The notes below the pieces were generated by a model, which worked only from the letters and a program-made list of their open reading frames with translations, made no database searches and had not been told where the DNA came from. The translations under genes and the position numbers were made by a program. A DNA stretch of 14,452 nucleotides from Bacillota bacterium (GTDB lineage: Bacteria; Bacillota; Clostridia; Peptostreptococcales; Anaerovoracaceae), in NCBI GenBank assembly GCA_017523605.1, contig JAFWVZ010000245.1, positions 1 through 14,452 on the forward strand, read 5' to 3'. Of the stretch, positions 1 through 7,038 are shown one piece after another. Within the stretch, counting starts at the first letter, position 1, and each line of letters begins with the position of its first letter.

Positions 1-1346
1 ATGTCGTCCATGCGGCTTCCGGTCTCGACGAGGGCTGTTGCGAGTATGGTTATGCTTCCACCTTCGCGGGTGTTTCTGGCCGCGCCGAAGAACTTCTTGG
101 GCTTATACAGCGCCGCAGGATCCAGACCGCCGGACAGCGTCCTGCCCGAGGGCGGCTCCACAAGGTTGTAAGCTCTGGCAAGCCTTGTAATGGAATCCAT
201 AAGTATAACTACGTCCTTGCCGTGCTCGCAGAGCCTCTCCGCGCGCTCCAGCACCATCTCGGCAACCTTCACGTGGTGCGAAGGCTGCTCGTCGAAGGTG
301 GAATATATCACGTCGCCCTTTATGGACTCCTTCATGTCCGTAACTTCTTCCGGACGCTCGTCTATAAGGAGAACTATAAGCTTTACGTTAAGGTCCTGAG
401 CCTCTATGGCCTTGGCGATCTGCTTAAGAAGCGTTGTCTTTCCTGCCTTGGGCGGCGCCACTATAAGGCCGCGCTGGCCTTTGCCTATGGGCGCCACAAG
501 ATCCGTAAGCCTCATGGACAGTGTGCTGCTGCCCTTTTCCAGACAGATCCTCTCATTGGGGTATATAGGAGTAAGATCCGAGAAATCCCTTCTGCGCTTT
601 GCAACACCGGGCTCATCCTCGTTGACGGTCCTTACGTACAGCAGCGCCCCGAAGCGCTCGTCCGGGTTGGGCTTTCTTGCCACGCCGCAGATCTCGTCGC
701 CGGTCTTAAGGTTGAAGCGCCTTATCTGCGTAGGCGAAACATACACGTCCCTGGAAGACGTAAGGAAATTGTCGAAGCGCAGGAATCCGAAGCCGCCTTC
801 CGCTATGTCCAGTATGCCTGTGACCTCGTAGCGGTTGTCGTCCTTCTGCTTCTGTTCTTCCGCAGCGCCGTCGGCCTTTTCTTCCGTTTTTTCTTCGGGC
901 TTTGCGTCCTGAGCCTCCGGCTTTTCGGCCTGTTCCTCTGCTGCTTCCGCAGGAGCCTCCGGCTTTATTTCCGCTGCAGTTTCCGCAATTATCTGCTTTG
1001 CGTTCTCCGCAGCTTCAGCCGCAGCCTCTGCCTCCTTTACAGCCTTCGGTTTCCTGCCTCTTTTCTTAGCAGGTTTTGCCTCCGGTGCAGCCTCTGCCTT
1101 TGCCTCTTCGGCCCCTGCCTTTACCTCTTCGGCCGGCGCCTTTACCTCTTCGGCCGGCGCCTGGGTATCCGGCTTTTCCGCAGGTCCTTCCTGTACTGCC
1201 CCGCTCGCTACGGCCTCTTCGTGCATGCGTGTGAATATCGCGATCAGCTCGGATTTCTTAAGCTTTGCGGCGCCCTCAATTTTAAGCGCCGCGGCGATCT
1301 CCCTGAGCTCCGCGACCTTCTTGCCTTTAAGAATGTCCAGTTCCAT
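1..1346 (-). CDS. rho: Transcription termination factor Rho (C-terminus off the window)
   Basis: Rho is the hexameric RNA-dependent ATPase that releases RNA polymerase from untranslated transcripts. The visible 448 residues show a Rho N-terminal helical domain (about 1-45), a low-complexity Ala/Glu/Pro/Lys linker (about 50-170), the cold-shock-like primary RNA-binding domain (about 172-250, with GGFGFLR) and the ATPase core. The core has Walker A APPKAGKTT near 297-305, Walker B LIVLLIDE near 323-330 and the DSITRLARAYN stretch near 384-394. The reading frame is still open at base 1, so roughly the last 90 residues of a usual Rho are missing. The ATG at 1346 shares one base with the stop of the upstream SLH gene, and GGAG (minus strand of 1355-1358) lies 8 nt before it, so the start is well supported and translation is probably coupled. 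The linker makes this Rho longer than the E. coli protein (419 aa). Identity is certain. Confidence 0.97.
   Translation of the reverse strand, partial: MELDILKGKKVAELREIAAALKIEGAAKLKKSELIAIFTRMHEEAVASGAVQEGPAEKPDTQAPAEEVKAPAEEVKAGAEEAKAEAAPEAKPAKKRGRKPKAVKEAEAAAEAAENAKQIIAETAAEIKPEAPAEAAEEQAEKPEAQDAKPEEKTEEKADGAAEEQKQKDDNRYEVTGILDIAEGGFGFLRFDNFLTSSRDVYVSPTQIRRFNLKTGDEICGVARKPNPDERFGALLYVRTVNEDEPGVAKRRRDFSDLTPIYPNERICLEKGSSTLSMRLTDLVAPIGKGQRGLIVAPPKAGKTTLLKQIAKAIEAQDLNVKLIVLLIDERPEEVTDMKESIKGDVIYSTFDEQPSHHVKVAEMVLERAERLCEHGKDVVILMDSITRLARAYNLVEPPSGRTLSGGLDPAALYKPKKFFGAARNTREGGSITILATALVETGSRMDD
1096..1158 (-). repeat. Three tandem 21-bp units coding the Rho linker
   Basis: Three head-to-tail 21-bp units occupy 1096-1116, 1117-1137 and 1138-1158. 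The last two are identical and the first differs at a few bases. Each encodes one heptad of the type PAEEVKA in the low-complexity linker of Rho. The unit is a multiple of three, so gain or loss of copies would keep the frame. This is likely a slippage-prone stretch. Confidence 0.85.
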
Positions 1347-2404
1347 TAATTGATCTCCAGTAGATTGGATCCGTCAGATATAAACTTTATAGAGATGCCC
1401 TTCTGCAGGTTTGTGGTGCAGTAGGTGTTAGAATCATAGATAAAGCATGCAACGGTAGAGCCTATCCTTACATCGACCAGCTTATACGAGCCTGCGTCCC
1501 GGACGGCCTCTACGGTCCCGTTCATTACTACAGGCCTGGTCTGTACTATTACTGCTCCGCTGCCTATTACGGTGGATACCATGGCAGTCTTGCCCTTAAG
1601 GGCCTTTACAGCCTGAATGTTGGACTCGGCGCCGTTAAGTATCATCTTTGCGGAGGGATCCAGATAGACTGCCTTTTGGACTCCGCCCACATTCATGTAG
1701 AAGGTAACGCTGCTGCCGGGATCCCCGACCACGCCGTAGACATCCACTTTTGCGGAAGCCTCCGAACCGTCCTCGCTGTATTTGAGAGCTCTTGTAAGTA
1801 TTACCGCAACTTCGGCGCGGTTTACTCCGTCCTTGGGGTGGAACTCGTTAATGTCGTCGCCTATCATAAGACCCGTGCGTCTGCACGCATCAACATATTT
1901 CATAAGGGAGGCGTCCACCTGACCGGCGTCGTTATAGCCCAGTACGCTTACCAGCGAAGTCTTTATGCCTTCAGCATTCACTATCCACTGAGCAAGCTTT
2001 TCCCTGGAGAGCGGGTACTTGCCGGCAGGTCTGTCCGAGCTGCGCTCGGCAAAATCCGCCTCTGTCCAGAAACCGGAAGCAAATCCGTCCAGCAGATAGA
2101 GCTTTGCCCAGTCGCTTATCTGGCAGCGGGCAAGGATGGCCTCTTCGTCTGCGGAGAGCGGTCTGTCCGCGGGGATCATGTTGGGCGTACCGTAATTGAG
2201 TATCCTGTAGATTATCGTTGCGACCTCTTCTTTGGTCGTAAAGTCTTTCGGGCGGAAGTAACCGTCTCCGTCGCCTATCATCAGCCCTACTTTTTCCGCA
2301 TTGGAAACATAAGGATAAGCCCAGTTATCCTGCGGAACGTCTGTAAACGAACAAAGCGTGACGAACGCCAATAAGACTGCTAATACTATTGCGGTTTTTT
2401 TCAT
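1346..2404 (-). CDS. Secreted SLH-domain (S-layer homology) protein
   Basis: This is a 352-aa secreted protein likely anchored to the cell wall. It starts MKKTAIVLAVLLAFVTLCS, a signal peptide. SLH repeat 1 follows directly (about 20-70, FTDVPQDNWAYPYV with GLMIGDGDGYFRP). A degenerate repeat lies at about 97-145 and a third at about 157-207 (GLMIGDDINEFHPKDGVNRAEVAVIL). SLH domains bind pyruvylated secondary cell-wall polymers. Residues about 217-352 are a predicted beta-rich domain I do not recognise. A longer frame reaches 2473, but the ATG at 2404 is chosen because it places the signal peptide at the N-terminus; no strong Shine-Dalgarno precedes either start. There is a Cys at residue 18, but VTLC is not a good lipobox. 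The stop overlaps the rho start by one base, an unusual partner for a surface protein. The SLH family call is secure; the precise role is unknown. Confidence 0.88.
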   Translation of the reverse strand: MKKTAIVLAVLLAFVTLCSFTDVPQDNWAYPYVSNAEKVGLMIGDGDGYFRPKDFTTKEEVATIIYRILNYGTPNMIPADRPLSADEEAILARCQISDWAKLYLLDGFASGFWTEADFAERSSDRPAGKYPLSREKLAQWIVNAEGIKTSLVSVLGYNDAGQVDASLMKYVDACRRTGLMIGDDINEFHPKDGVNRAEVAVILTRALKYSEDGSEASAKVDVYGVVGDPGSSVTFYMNVGGVQKAVYLDPSAKMILNGAESNIQAVKALKGKTAMVSTVIGSGAVIVQTRPVVMNGTVEAVRDAGSYKLVDVRIGSTVACFIYDSNTYCTTNLQKGISIKFISDGSNLLEIN

Positions 2405-2491
2405 AAACAGAGACTTGATCGCTGCACGGAAACAGCAAAGATTTCCTCTTGATACCCCATTTACCCCGGGCATTGCCCACAGGTACAGATA

Positions 2492-2521
2492 AGTATAGCA
2501 TGTTTACATAACAGAATACAA
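2492..2521 (-). promoter_or_regulatory. Promoter for the SLH gene and rho
   Basis: Read on the minus strand, there is an extended -10 TGC-TATACT (2500 to 2492) with a weak -35-like TTGTAT (2521 to 2516), 18 bp apart. Transcription would start near 2485 and give a leader of about 80 nt before the ATG at 2404. Assignment is by inspection only. Confidence 0.55.
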
Positions 2522-2582
2522 CACGCAACGCAACAATTTTTACCCGAAAACGATACAAATCTCAGTGTTCGGGTCTAGTGAT

Positions 2583-2611
2583 TTGATGTTTTTTTGTGAT
2601 TAATATATAAT
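2583..2611 (+). promoter_or_regulatory. Promoter for the ligase-like gene and acpP
   Basis: TTGATG (2583-2588) and TATAAT (2606-2611) are separated by 17 bp in an AT-rich stretch, a good sigma-A-type match. The expected start point near 2618 is only about 10 nt before the ATG at 2628, which implies an almost leaderless message or a later translation start. It is divergent from the SLH/rho promoter about 60 bp away. Confidence 0.65.
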
Positions 2612-2627
2612 ATTTATTTACGAGCAT

Positions 2628-5066
2628 ATGACTGATCAGTTCTTCGAAGAAAAGAACACCGGCATCGCGGGAGCGGCTGACAAAGCAAACGCCGTTACCG
2701 CGGAGCAGACTGAACGGAGCGGGACCGCCCCGTTGTTCGTGATGCAGGCAAAGATGTCGGACGCGTATTCGGATGACAGCCTCAGTCATCTTCTGAGCAA
2801 ATATTCCGAAGACGACCTTAAGCGCCAGTCGGACCGTCTTTCCGTGCTTTACGACGAGCCGGAAGAGCCGGATTACACCCCGATAGATTTCGGTGACGAA
2901 GAAGAGAAAGAGCACGTCTCGGATGCACCCGCCGGAGAAACATCATCGGCGGAGCCCGAGACGCCGGAAGCACAGGCCGCAGAACCTGAGGAAGAACCGG
3001 CCGGGAAACCGGAAGCACAGGCCGGGGAACCTGAAAAAGAACCGGAAGCACAGGCCGGGAAACCGGAAAAAGAACCGGAAGCGCCGGCCGGGGATGCGCC
3101 GGAAGAAGAGACTCCGATCGAGGAACCAAAAATCGAGGAGACCCCGGTCAAAGAAACAGAGGTCCCTGAAACCGAGACCGGGGAACCGGCGGTCACAGAG
3201 ATTCCGGCCGCTGAGGCAGCAGCCGAGGAACCGGACTTCATTCTTTCCGAAGGCGAACCGCAGCGCTGGTACCGTATGATCCCGGTGATCCTGGCTGCGG
3301 CAGTCGTGCCTCTGATCGTACAGCTAAAGATATATACTCGTCCGCTGGGAAGCTTCTTCTGGACAGACCTCACGGACAACAGTCCCATATACGACTACTA
3401 CAGCTGGTATAAGATGATCGCTGTGCTGGGCATAGCCGCGCTGTGCATCATAGTATTTGCGATAGACGTCATCCGCAAAAAACAGCGGCTGAAAAAGTCG
3501 TTCGTCTACATACCCGCTGCGGTCTTTGTTATAACGGTGTTTGCGTCGTTTGCAGCAAACGGCTTCAGGGAGTTTACGCTCTTCGGATGGCCGGGCCGCA
3601 TGGAAGGAACACTGACGCTTTTCGCGTACATGATCATCCTTTGCTACACGGTCGTAACGATAGATACTGCAAGGAGCGCGCGTGCAGCCTGCGGAGCGTT
3701 CTGCATATCGCTTGCGGTGTTTACGGTGATCGGAATGCTGCAGTTTGCCAGCTACGACCCGATATCGACTGAGACAGGACTTAGGATAGCCGGAACATTC
3801 GAGGGCGTGTCGGAGGCAATGCCCGGACTCATTCCGGAACAGACGGCAGTATACCAGACCTTCGGGGATCCGTCCTCGTCCGCCATGTTCCTGTGTCTGG
3901 GGATCCCTGTTGCCGCTATGCTGTACACGCAGTCGGACTTCCGCGGAAAATGGCTCAGGTGGTTCAAGGCGCCGCTGATACTTATACTCATCTGGCTCTG
4001 CTTCATAAACGCCGCAGGCCTTAAGTCCGCAGTAGTCCCGGTCGGCCTTGCCGCAGCGCTGATCGCGGGGCTTATCATATTCCACAGGAACCTCAAATAC
4101 TGGACCAAACCGCTGCTCCTGATGCTTGCATCGCTGGCGCTGGTGCTTACGGTGACCTACCGCACATGGATGCCTGAACTGCAAAAGCTTCTTCCGTCCG
4201 TCTTCTCTGCATCGCAGAGCGAAGCTTCCGGAGAAGACGCCCGTCCCGGACTTGCAAGCGTCACAACGGGCGACGACAGCGTAACGTTCGTGCTCAAGGG
4301 CTCCAACATGGTGCTGATACTTAAGACGGAGGCTGCGGGCGGTTCCATAGTAAAGGTCACTCCTGCAGACGGCGTGGGCAGAACGCTGACGCTTTCCGAA
4401 AGCGACGAGCCCGGCATATATTTAATTAACGAAGAGCCCTACCATTCGGTCTTCAAATTGTGTATAATAAAACGTAATAATGCTTTAGCGCTGAGGGTAA
4501 GCATGCCCCAAAAGGACTGGGACTTCGTTTCCGAAGACGGAAAGATACGCTTCGTAAGCGATACAGGCCGCACGGTAAGCCTGTACGAGCCGGAGCGTTC
4601 CGGGCTTATAAGCGACCCGTACTTTGCGGACTGCACCGGCGCGGTATGGAACAGCGCGCTGCCCATGCTTAAAGGCACTGCCCTGATCGGACGCGGAGCG
4701 GACAGCTTCTGTCTGTATTACCCGCACATGGACCATGCCGCGGCGTACACAGCAGGTCTGGACACTGTGCCTTCCGCGGAAGGCCCGCGCAGCGCCCTGA
4801 TAAACACGGCGTTCGGCACAGGCTGGATCTCCGCGGCGGCCCTGGCGGCGATATATCTTGTATATATCGTGCAAAGCGTTATAATATTCTGGCGTCGCAA
4901 GCTCAGCCATCCGCTGGGCTACACCGGAGCAGGGATATTCCTCGGGACCGTCGGATTCCTTGCCGCCGCACTTGTAAGCGACACATCGGTATGCACGATG
5001 CCTTCGTTCCTGACGCTGCTCGGAACAGGCATTGCGATAAACAGGATTCTTAGAGGAGGAAAATAA
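2628..5066 (+). CDS. O-antigen ligase/Wzy-like polytopic membrane protein with acidic N-terminal tail
   Basis: 812 aa. Residues 1 to about 210 are soluble and highly acidic, with Glu/Pro/Ala-rich repeats from about 88 to 203. The first membrane helix is near 214-232, with others near 261-282, 291-311, 325-347, 353-373, 420-440 and 450-520. A large extracytoplasmic region spans about 525-725, then three more helices reach the C-terminus. GWPGRMEGTLTLFAY (about 318-332) and WNSALPMLKGTALIGRGADSF in the large loop resemble WaaL/Wzy-type proteins of Bacillota, which move lipid-linked glycans. The family motif H[NSQ]x9Gxx[GTY] appears here as RS-x9-GWIS, so the conserved His is Arg721. No Shine-Dalgarno precedes the ATG at 2628; ATGs at 2742 and 2754 are alternatives. 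The stop overlaps acpP by one base. Fold assignment is likely; activity is uncertain because the His is missing. Confidence 0.7.
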   Translation: MTDQFFEEKNTGIAGAADKANAVTAEQTERSGTAPLFVMQAKMSDAYSDDSLSHLLSKYSEDDLKRQSDRLSVLYDEPEEPDYTPIDFGDEEEKEHVSDAPAGETSSAEPETPEAQAAEPEEEPAGKPEAQAGEPEKEPEAQAGKPEKEPEAPAGDAPEEETPIEEPKIEETPVKETEVPETETGEPAVTEIPAAEAAAEEPDFILSEGEPQRWYRMIPVILAAAVVPLIVQLKIYTRPLGSFFWTDLTDNSPIYDYYSWYKMIAVLGIAALCIIVFAIDVIRKKQRLKKSFVYIPAAVFVITVFASFAANGFREFTLFGWPGRMEGTLTLFAYMIILCYTVVTIDTARSARAACGAFCISLAVFTVIGMLQFASYDPISTETGLRIAGTFEGVSEAMPGLIPEQTAVYQTFGDPSSSAMFLCLGIPVAAMLYTQSDFRGKWLRWFKAPLILILIWLCFINAAGLKSAVVPVGLAAALIAGLIIFHRNLKYWTKPLLLMLASLALVLTVTYRTWMPELQKLLPSVFSASQSEASGEDARPGLASVTTGDDSVTFVLKGSNMVLILKTEAAGGSIVKVTPADGVGRTLTLSESDEPGIYLINEEPYHSVFKLCIIKRNNALALRVSMPQKDWDFVSEDGKIRFVSDTGRTVSLYEPERSGLISDPYFADCTGAVWNSALPMLKGTALIGRGADSFCLYYPHMDHAAAYTAGLDTVPSAEGPRSALINTAFGTGWISAAALAAIYLVYIVQSVIIFWRRKLSHPLGYTGAGIFLGTVGFLAAALVSDTSVCTMPSFLTLLGTGIAINRILRGGK
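2964..3110 (+). repeat. 33-bp direct repeats coding the Glu/Pro/Ala-rich tail
   Basis: Near-identical 33-bp units starting CCGGAAGCACAGGCC lie at 2964-2996, 3009-3041 and 3042-3074, with a diverged 36-bp copy at 3075-3110 and a 12-bp partial insert at 2997-3008. Each unit encodes 11 residues of the type PEAQAGEPEKE in the cytoplasmic tail of the ligase-like protein. All lengths are multiples of three, so copy changes keep the frame. Confidence 0.85.
5054..5060 (+). promoter_or_regulatory. Strong Shine-Dalgarno site for acpP
   Basis: AGGAGGA sits inside the last codons of the ligase-like gene, 5 nt before the acpP ATG at 5066. It fixes the acpP start and lets ribosomes load independently of, or be coupled to, termination at the overlapping TAATG. 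Confidence 0.85.
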
Positions 5067-5296
5067 TGGTATTCGAAAAGATACGCGAGATCATTGCCGA
5101 TCAGCTCGACGCAGATCCCGAAAGCATCACCATGGACACAGATCTTATGAAGGACCTCGAGGCAGATTCCCTCGATGCCGTTGAGATAATAATGGCCATA
5201 GAGAGCGAGTACGACATCGAGATCCCCGATGACAGGGCGGAAGAGTTCAAGATGGTCTCCAACATCGTAAGCTACATAGAAGAGAACATTCAGTAG
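5066..5296 (+). CDS. acpP: Acyl carrier protein
   Basis: 76 aa, small and acidic, the usual ACP length. It carries growing acyl chains as thioesters on a phosphopantetheine arm in type II fatty acid synthesis; acyl-ACP is also the donor for PlsX, encoded elsewhere in this window. The attachment motif EADSLDAVEII places the modified serine at Ser35, followed by the typical acidic helix (IESEYDIEIPDD). ACP was expected beside fabD/fabG/fabF, but here it follows the ligase-like gene with TAATG overlap and ends in a terminator, so it is not in a fab operon. It could be the housekeeping ACP or a second specialised one; the sequence looks housekeeping-like. Confidence 0.95.
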   Translation: MVFEKIREIIADQLDADPESITMDTDLMKDLEADSLDAVEIIMAIESEYDIEIPDDRAEEFKMVSNIVSYIEENIQ

Positions 5297-5349
5297 TTTT
5301 ACAGACGTAAACAGCCGGGAAACATGCCCGGAATGCTTCAGAATGATCA

Positions 5350-5376
5350 AAACCGCAGGACCATCCTGCGGTTTTT
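5350..5376. terminator. Bidirectional intrinsic terminator between acpP and tsaD
   Basis: A perfect 11-bp stem (5350-5360 with 5364-5374) closes a 3-nt loop. On the plus strand it runs into TTTTT (5372-5376) after acpP. On the minus strand the arm is followed by TTTTG, so it can also end the tsaE-tsaB-rimI-tsaD transcript, whose last stop is at 5458. Confidence 0.85.
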
Positions 5377-5457
5377 GTTATACGGTATTCCGGCGAGTCG
5401 TCTTCCGCCATAAGGTCCGGGTGTTTCCTGCACCGGAAGATACTCTTGCGCTCTGCC

Positions 5458-6501
5458 CTACCTGTCCAGCAGGTCCAGCTGAGTCTCTATGTTTAAGTTG
5501 GGGAACACGTCCAGCCGTCCGGACGCGTAGTGCCCTTCCCTTGCCTTGCGGTAGGCAGCTGCCGCGACCATAGCGCCGTTGTCCGTGCAAAGTATCGGAG
5601 ACGGAATGTAAAGGCCTATGCCTTCTTTTGCCAGCGCTTCGCCGAGCTGCCTTCTGAGCTCCGAGTTGCACGCAACTCCTCCGGCAAGTGCAAGCTCGCA
5701 GTATCCGGCCTCTTTGGCGGCCCTAACCGCCTTGTTTACCAGAACTTCTATCACAGCCTGCTGGAAGGACGCCGCAACGTCCGCAGGCTTTACAGTCTCG
5801 CCGCGCTGCTGTGCAGAATGCATGTAGTTGATCACCGCGGTCTTTGTTCCGCTGAACGAGAAGTCCAGCGAATCCTTTTCCAGATATACACGCTTGAATT
5901 CTATGGCGTGCGGGTCGCCCTGCTTTGCCAGAGCATCCACCTTGGGGCCTCCCGGGTAACCAAGGCCTATGACTCTGGCCACCTTGTCGTAGGCCTCGCC
6001 CACGGCATCGTCCCTTGTAGCGCCGAGCACCTTGAACTTGTTCCAGCCCTCCACCTCTATAAGGTGAGTGTGACCGCCGCTTACGACCAGCGACAGGAAC
6101 GGAGGTTCCAGGAACGGGTGTTCTATTACGTTAGCCAAGATGTGTGCCTGTATGTGATGCACGCCCACAAGAGGTATCCCGGACGCCGCTGCAACAGCCT
6201 TTGCAAAAGCCGTTCCCATAAGCAGCGCTCCCGCAAGACCCGGCCCTGCAGTTACGCCTATCTCGTCCACTTCCTTAAGCTCCACGCCCGCCTCTTTAAG
6301 CGCACGGTCGAACACAAAAGGAATGTTGTTGAGATGATGCCTGGACGCGATCTCCGGCACCACTCCGCCGTATTCTTTATGTATCTCTATCTGGGAAGAA
6401 ATGACGTTCGAAAGTATCTCCGTGCCGTCGGCAAGGAGAGCTATCGCCGTCTCGTCGCAGGACGACTCTATTCCCATGGTTATGTGTTTACCGTTTTTCA
6501 T
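5458..6501 (-). CDS. tsaD: tRNA N6-adenosine threonylcarbamoyltransferase TsaD
   Basis: 347 aa, full length. TsaD, with TsaB and TsaE, transfers the threonylcarbamoyl group from threonylcarbamoyl-AMP to A37 of ANN-decoding tRNAs to make t6A. It has the ASKHA fold and metal site: GIESSCDET (10-18), the HIQAH metal ligands His116 and His120, SGGHTHL (141-147), the DDAVGEAYDK segment (164-173), GYPGGP (181-186), and C-terminal TDNGAMVAAA with the third metal ligand Asp. The ATG at 6501 directly abuts the rimI stop (TAG then ATG), and no strong Shine-Dalgarno is seen, suggesting coupling. It is the last gene of the operon, ahead of the terminator at 5350-5376. All expected residues are present; the identity is firm. 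Confidence 0.97.
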   Translation of the reverse strand: MKNGKHITMGIESSCDETAIALLADGTEILSNVISSQIEIHKEYGGVVPEIASRHHLNNIPFVFDRALKEAGVELKEVDEIGVTAGPGLAGALLMGTAFAKAVAAASGIPLVGVHHIQAHILANVIEHPFLEPPFLSLVVSGGHTHLIEVEGWNKFKVLGATRDDAVGEAYDKVARVIGLGYPGGPKVDALAKQGDPHAIEFKRVYLEKDSLDFSFSGTKTAVINYMHSAQQRGETVKPADVAASFQQAVIEVLVNKAVRAAKEAGYCELALAGGVACNSELRRQLGEALAKEGIGLYIPSPILCTDNGAMVAAAAYRKAREGHYASGRLDVFPNLNIETQLDLLDR

Positions 6502-7038
6502 CTATTTCGTTTCTTTGGGGACGGGATCGCTGTCTGCCGATTCCTTATCCGCGAAAGCCTCGTGTCTTGCCATCGTATAGGCGTCCTCTCCGTCCTGATA
6601 ATATCTTTTTCTTATGCCGTCGTTCTCAAAACCCAGGCTCCTGTACATTGCTATGGCCGGCTCGTTGGAGACCCGTACCTCCAGGTACGTATCCCGCGTT
6701 CCGGTCTCGCGGCAGGCCGCAAGCAGTATCTCCATAAGCTGCCTTCCGAGCCCGTGCCTTCTGTATTCCGGCAGAACGGCTATGCTTCCGACCTGGCTCT
6801 CGGCGGGAGCTATGACCCATGCTACGATATAGCCGACTATCCTGTCGTTTGCGGGGCAGTGCTCTCCGGCAGCGTCCGTGCCTTGTTCCTCGGCTACCAC
6901 AAAGAGCGCAAGATCGTTCTGCAGTTCTTCTTCGAACATGCCGCGGCTCCAGGGCTCCTCCGGGAAACAGCGTTCCTCGAGCGCGGCGATCTGGTCCAGA
7001 TCCTCCGGAAGCGCCAGCCTGAAGGATACTTCGCTCAT
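6502..7038 (-). CDS. rimI: RimI-like GNAT N-acetyltransferase
   Basis: 178 aa, longer than E. coli RimI (148 aa). It is a GNAT acetyltransferase; the family acetylates the N-terminal residue of ribosomal protein S18 and possibly other proteins. Visible features are the acetyl-CoA pyrophosphate loop RRHGLG (93-98), VGSIAVLPEYR just before it, LEVRVSN with the likely catalytic Glu120, and AIAMYRSLGF (129-137). The last about 18 residues (AFADKESADSDPVPKETK) are an acidic tail not needed for the fold. An inserted loop near 52-66 adds length. The start overlaps the tsaB stop (ATGA), and GGAGG (minus strand of 7046-7050) lies 7 nt upstream. Its place among tsa genes is typical. Substrate is inferred. 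Confidence 0.9.
   Translation of the reverse strand: MSEVSFRLALPEDLDQIAALEERCFPEEPWSRGMFEEELQNDLALFVVAEEQGTDAAGEHCPANDRIVGYIVAWVIAPAESQVGSIAVLPEYRRHGLGRQLMEILLAACRETGTRDTYLEVRVSNEPAIAMYRSLGFENDGIRKRYYQDGEDAYTMARHEAFADKESADSDPVPKETK

Noticed and set aside
222..1349. Plus-strand open frame of 375 aa opposite rho
   Set aside because: It is a shadow of the clear Rho coding frame, rich in Leu/Cys/Arg repeats without a known family, and has no Shine-Dalgarno.
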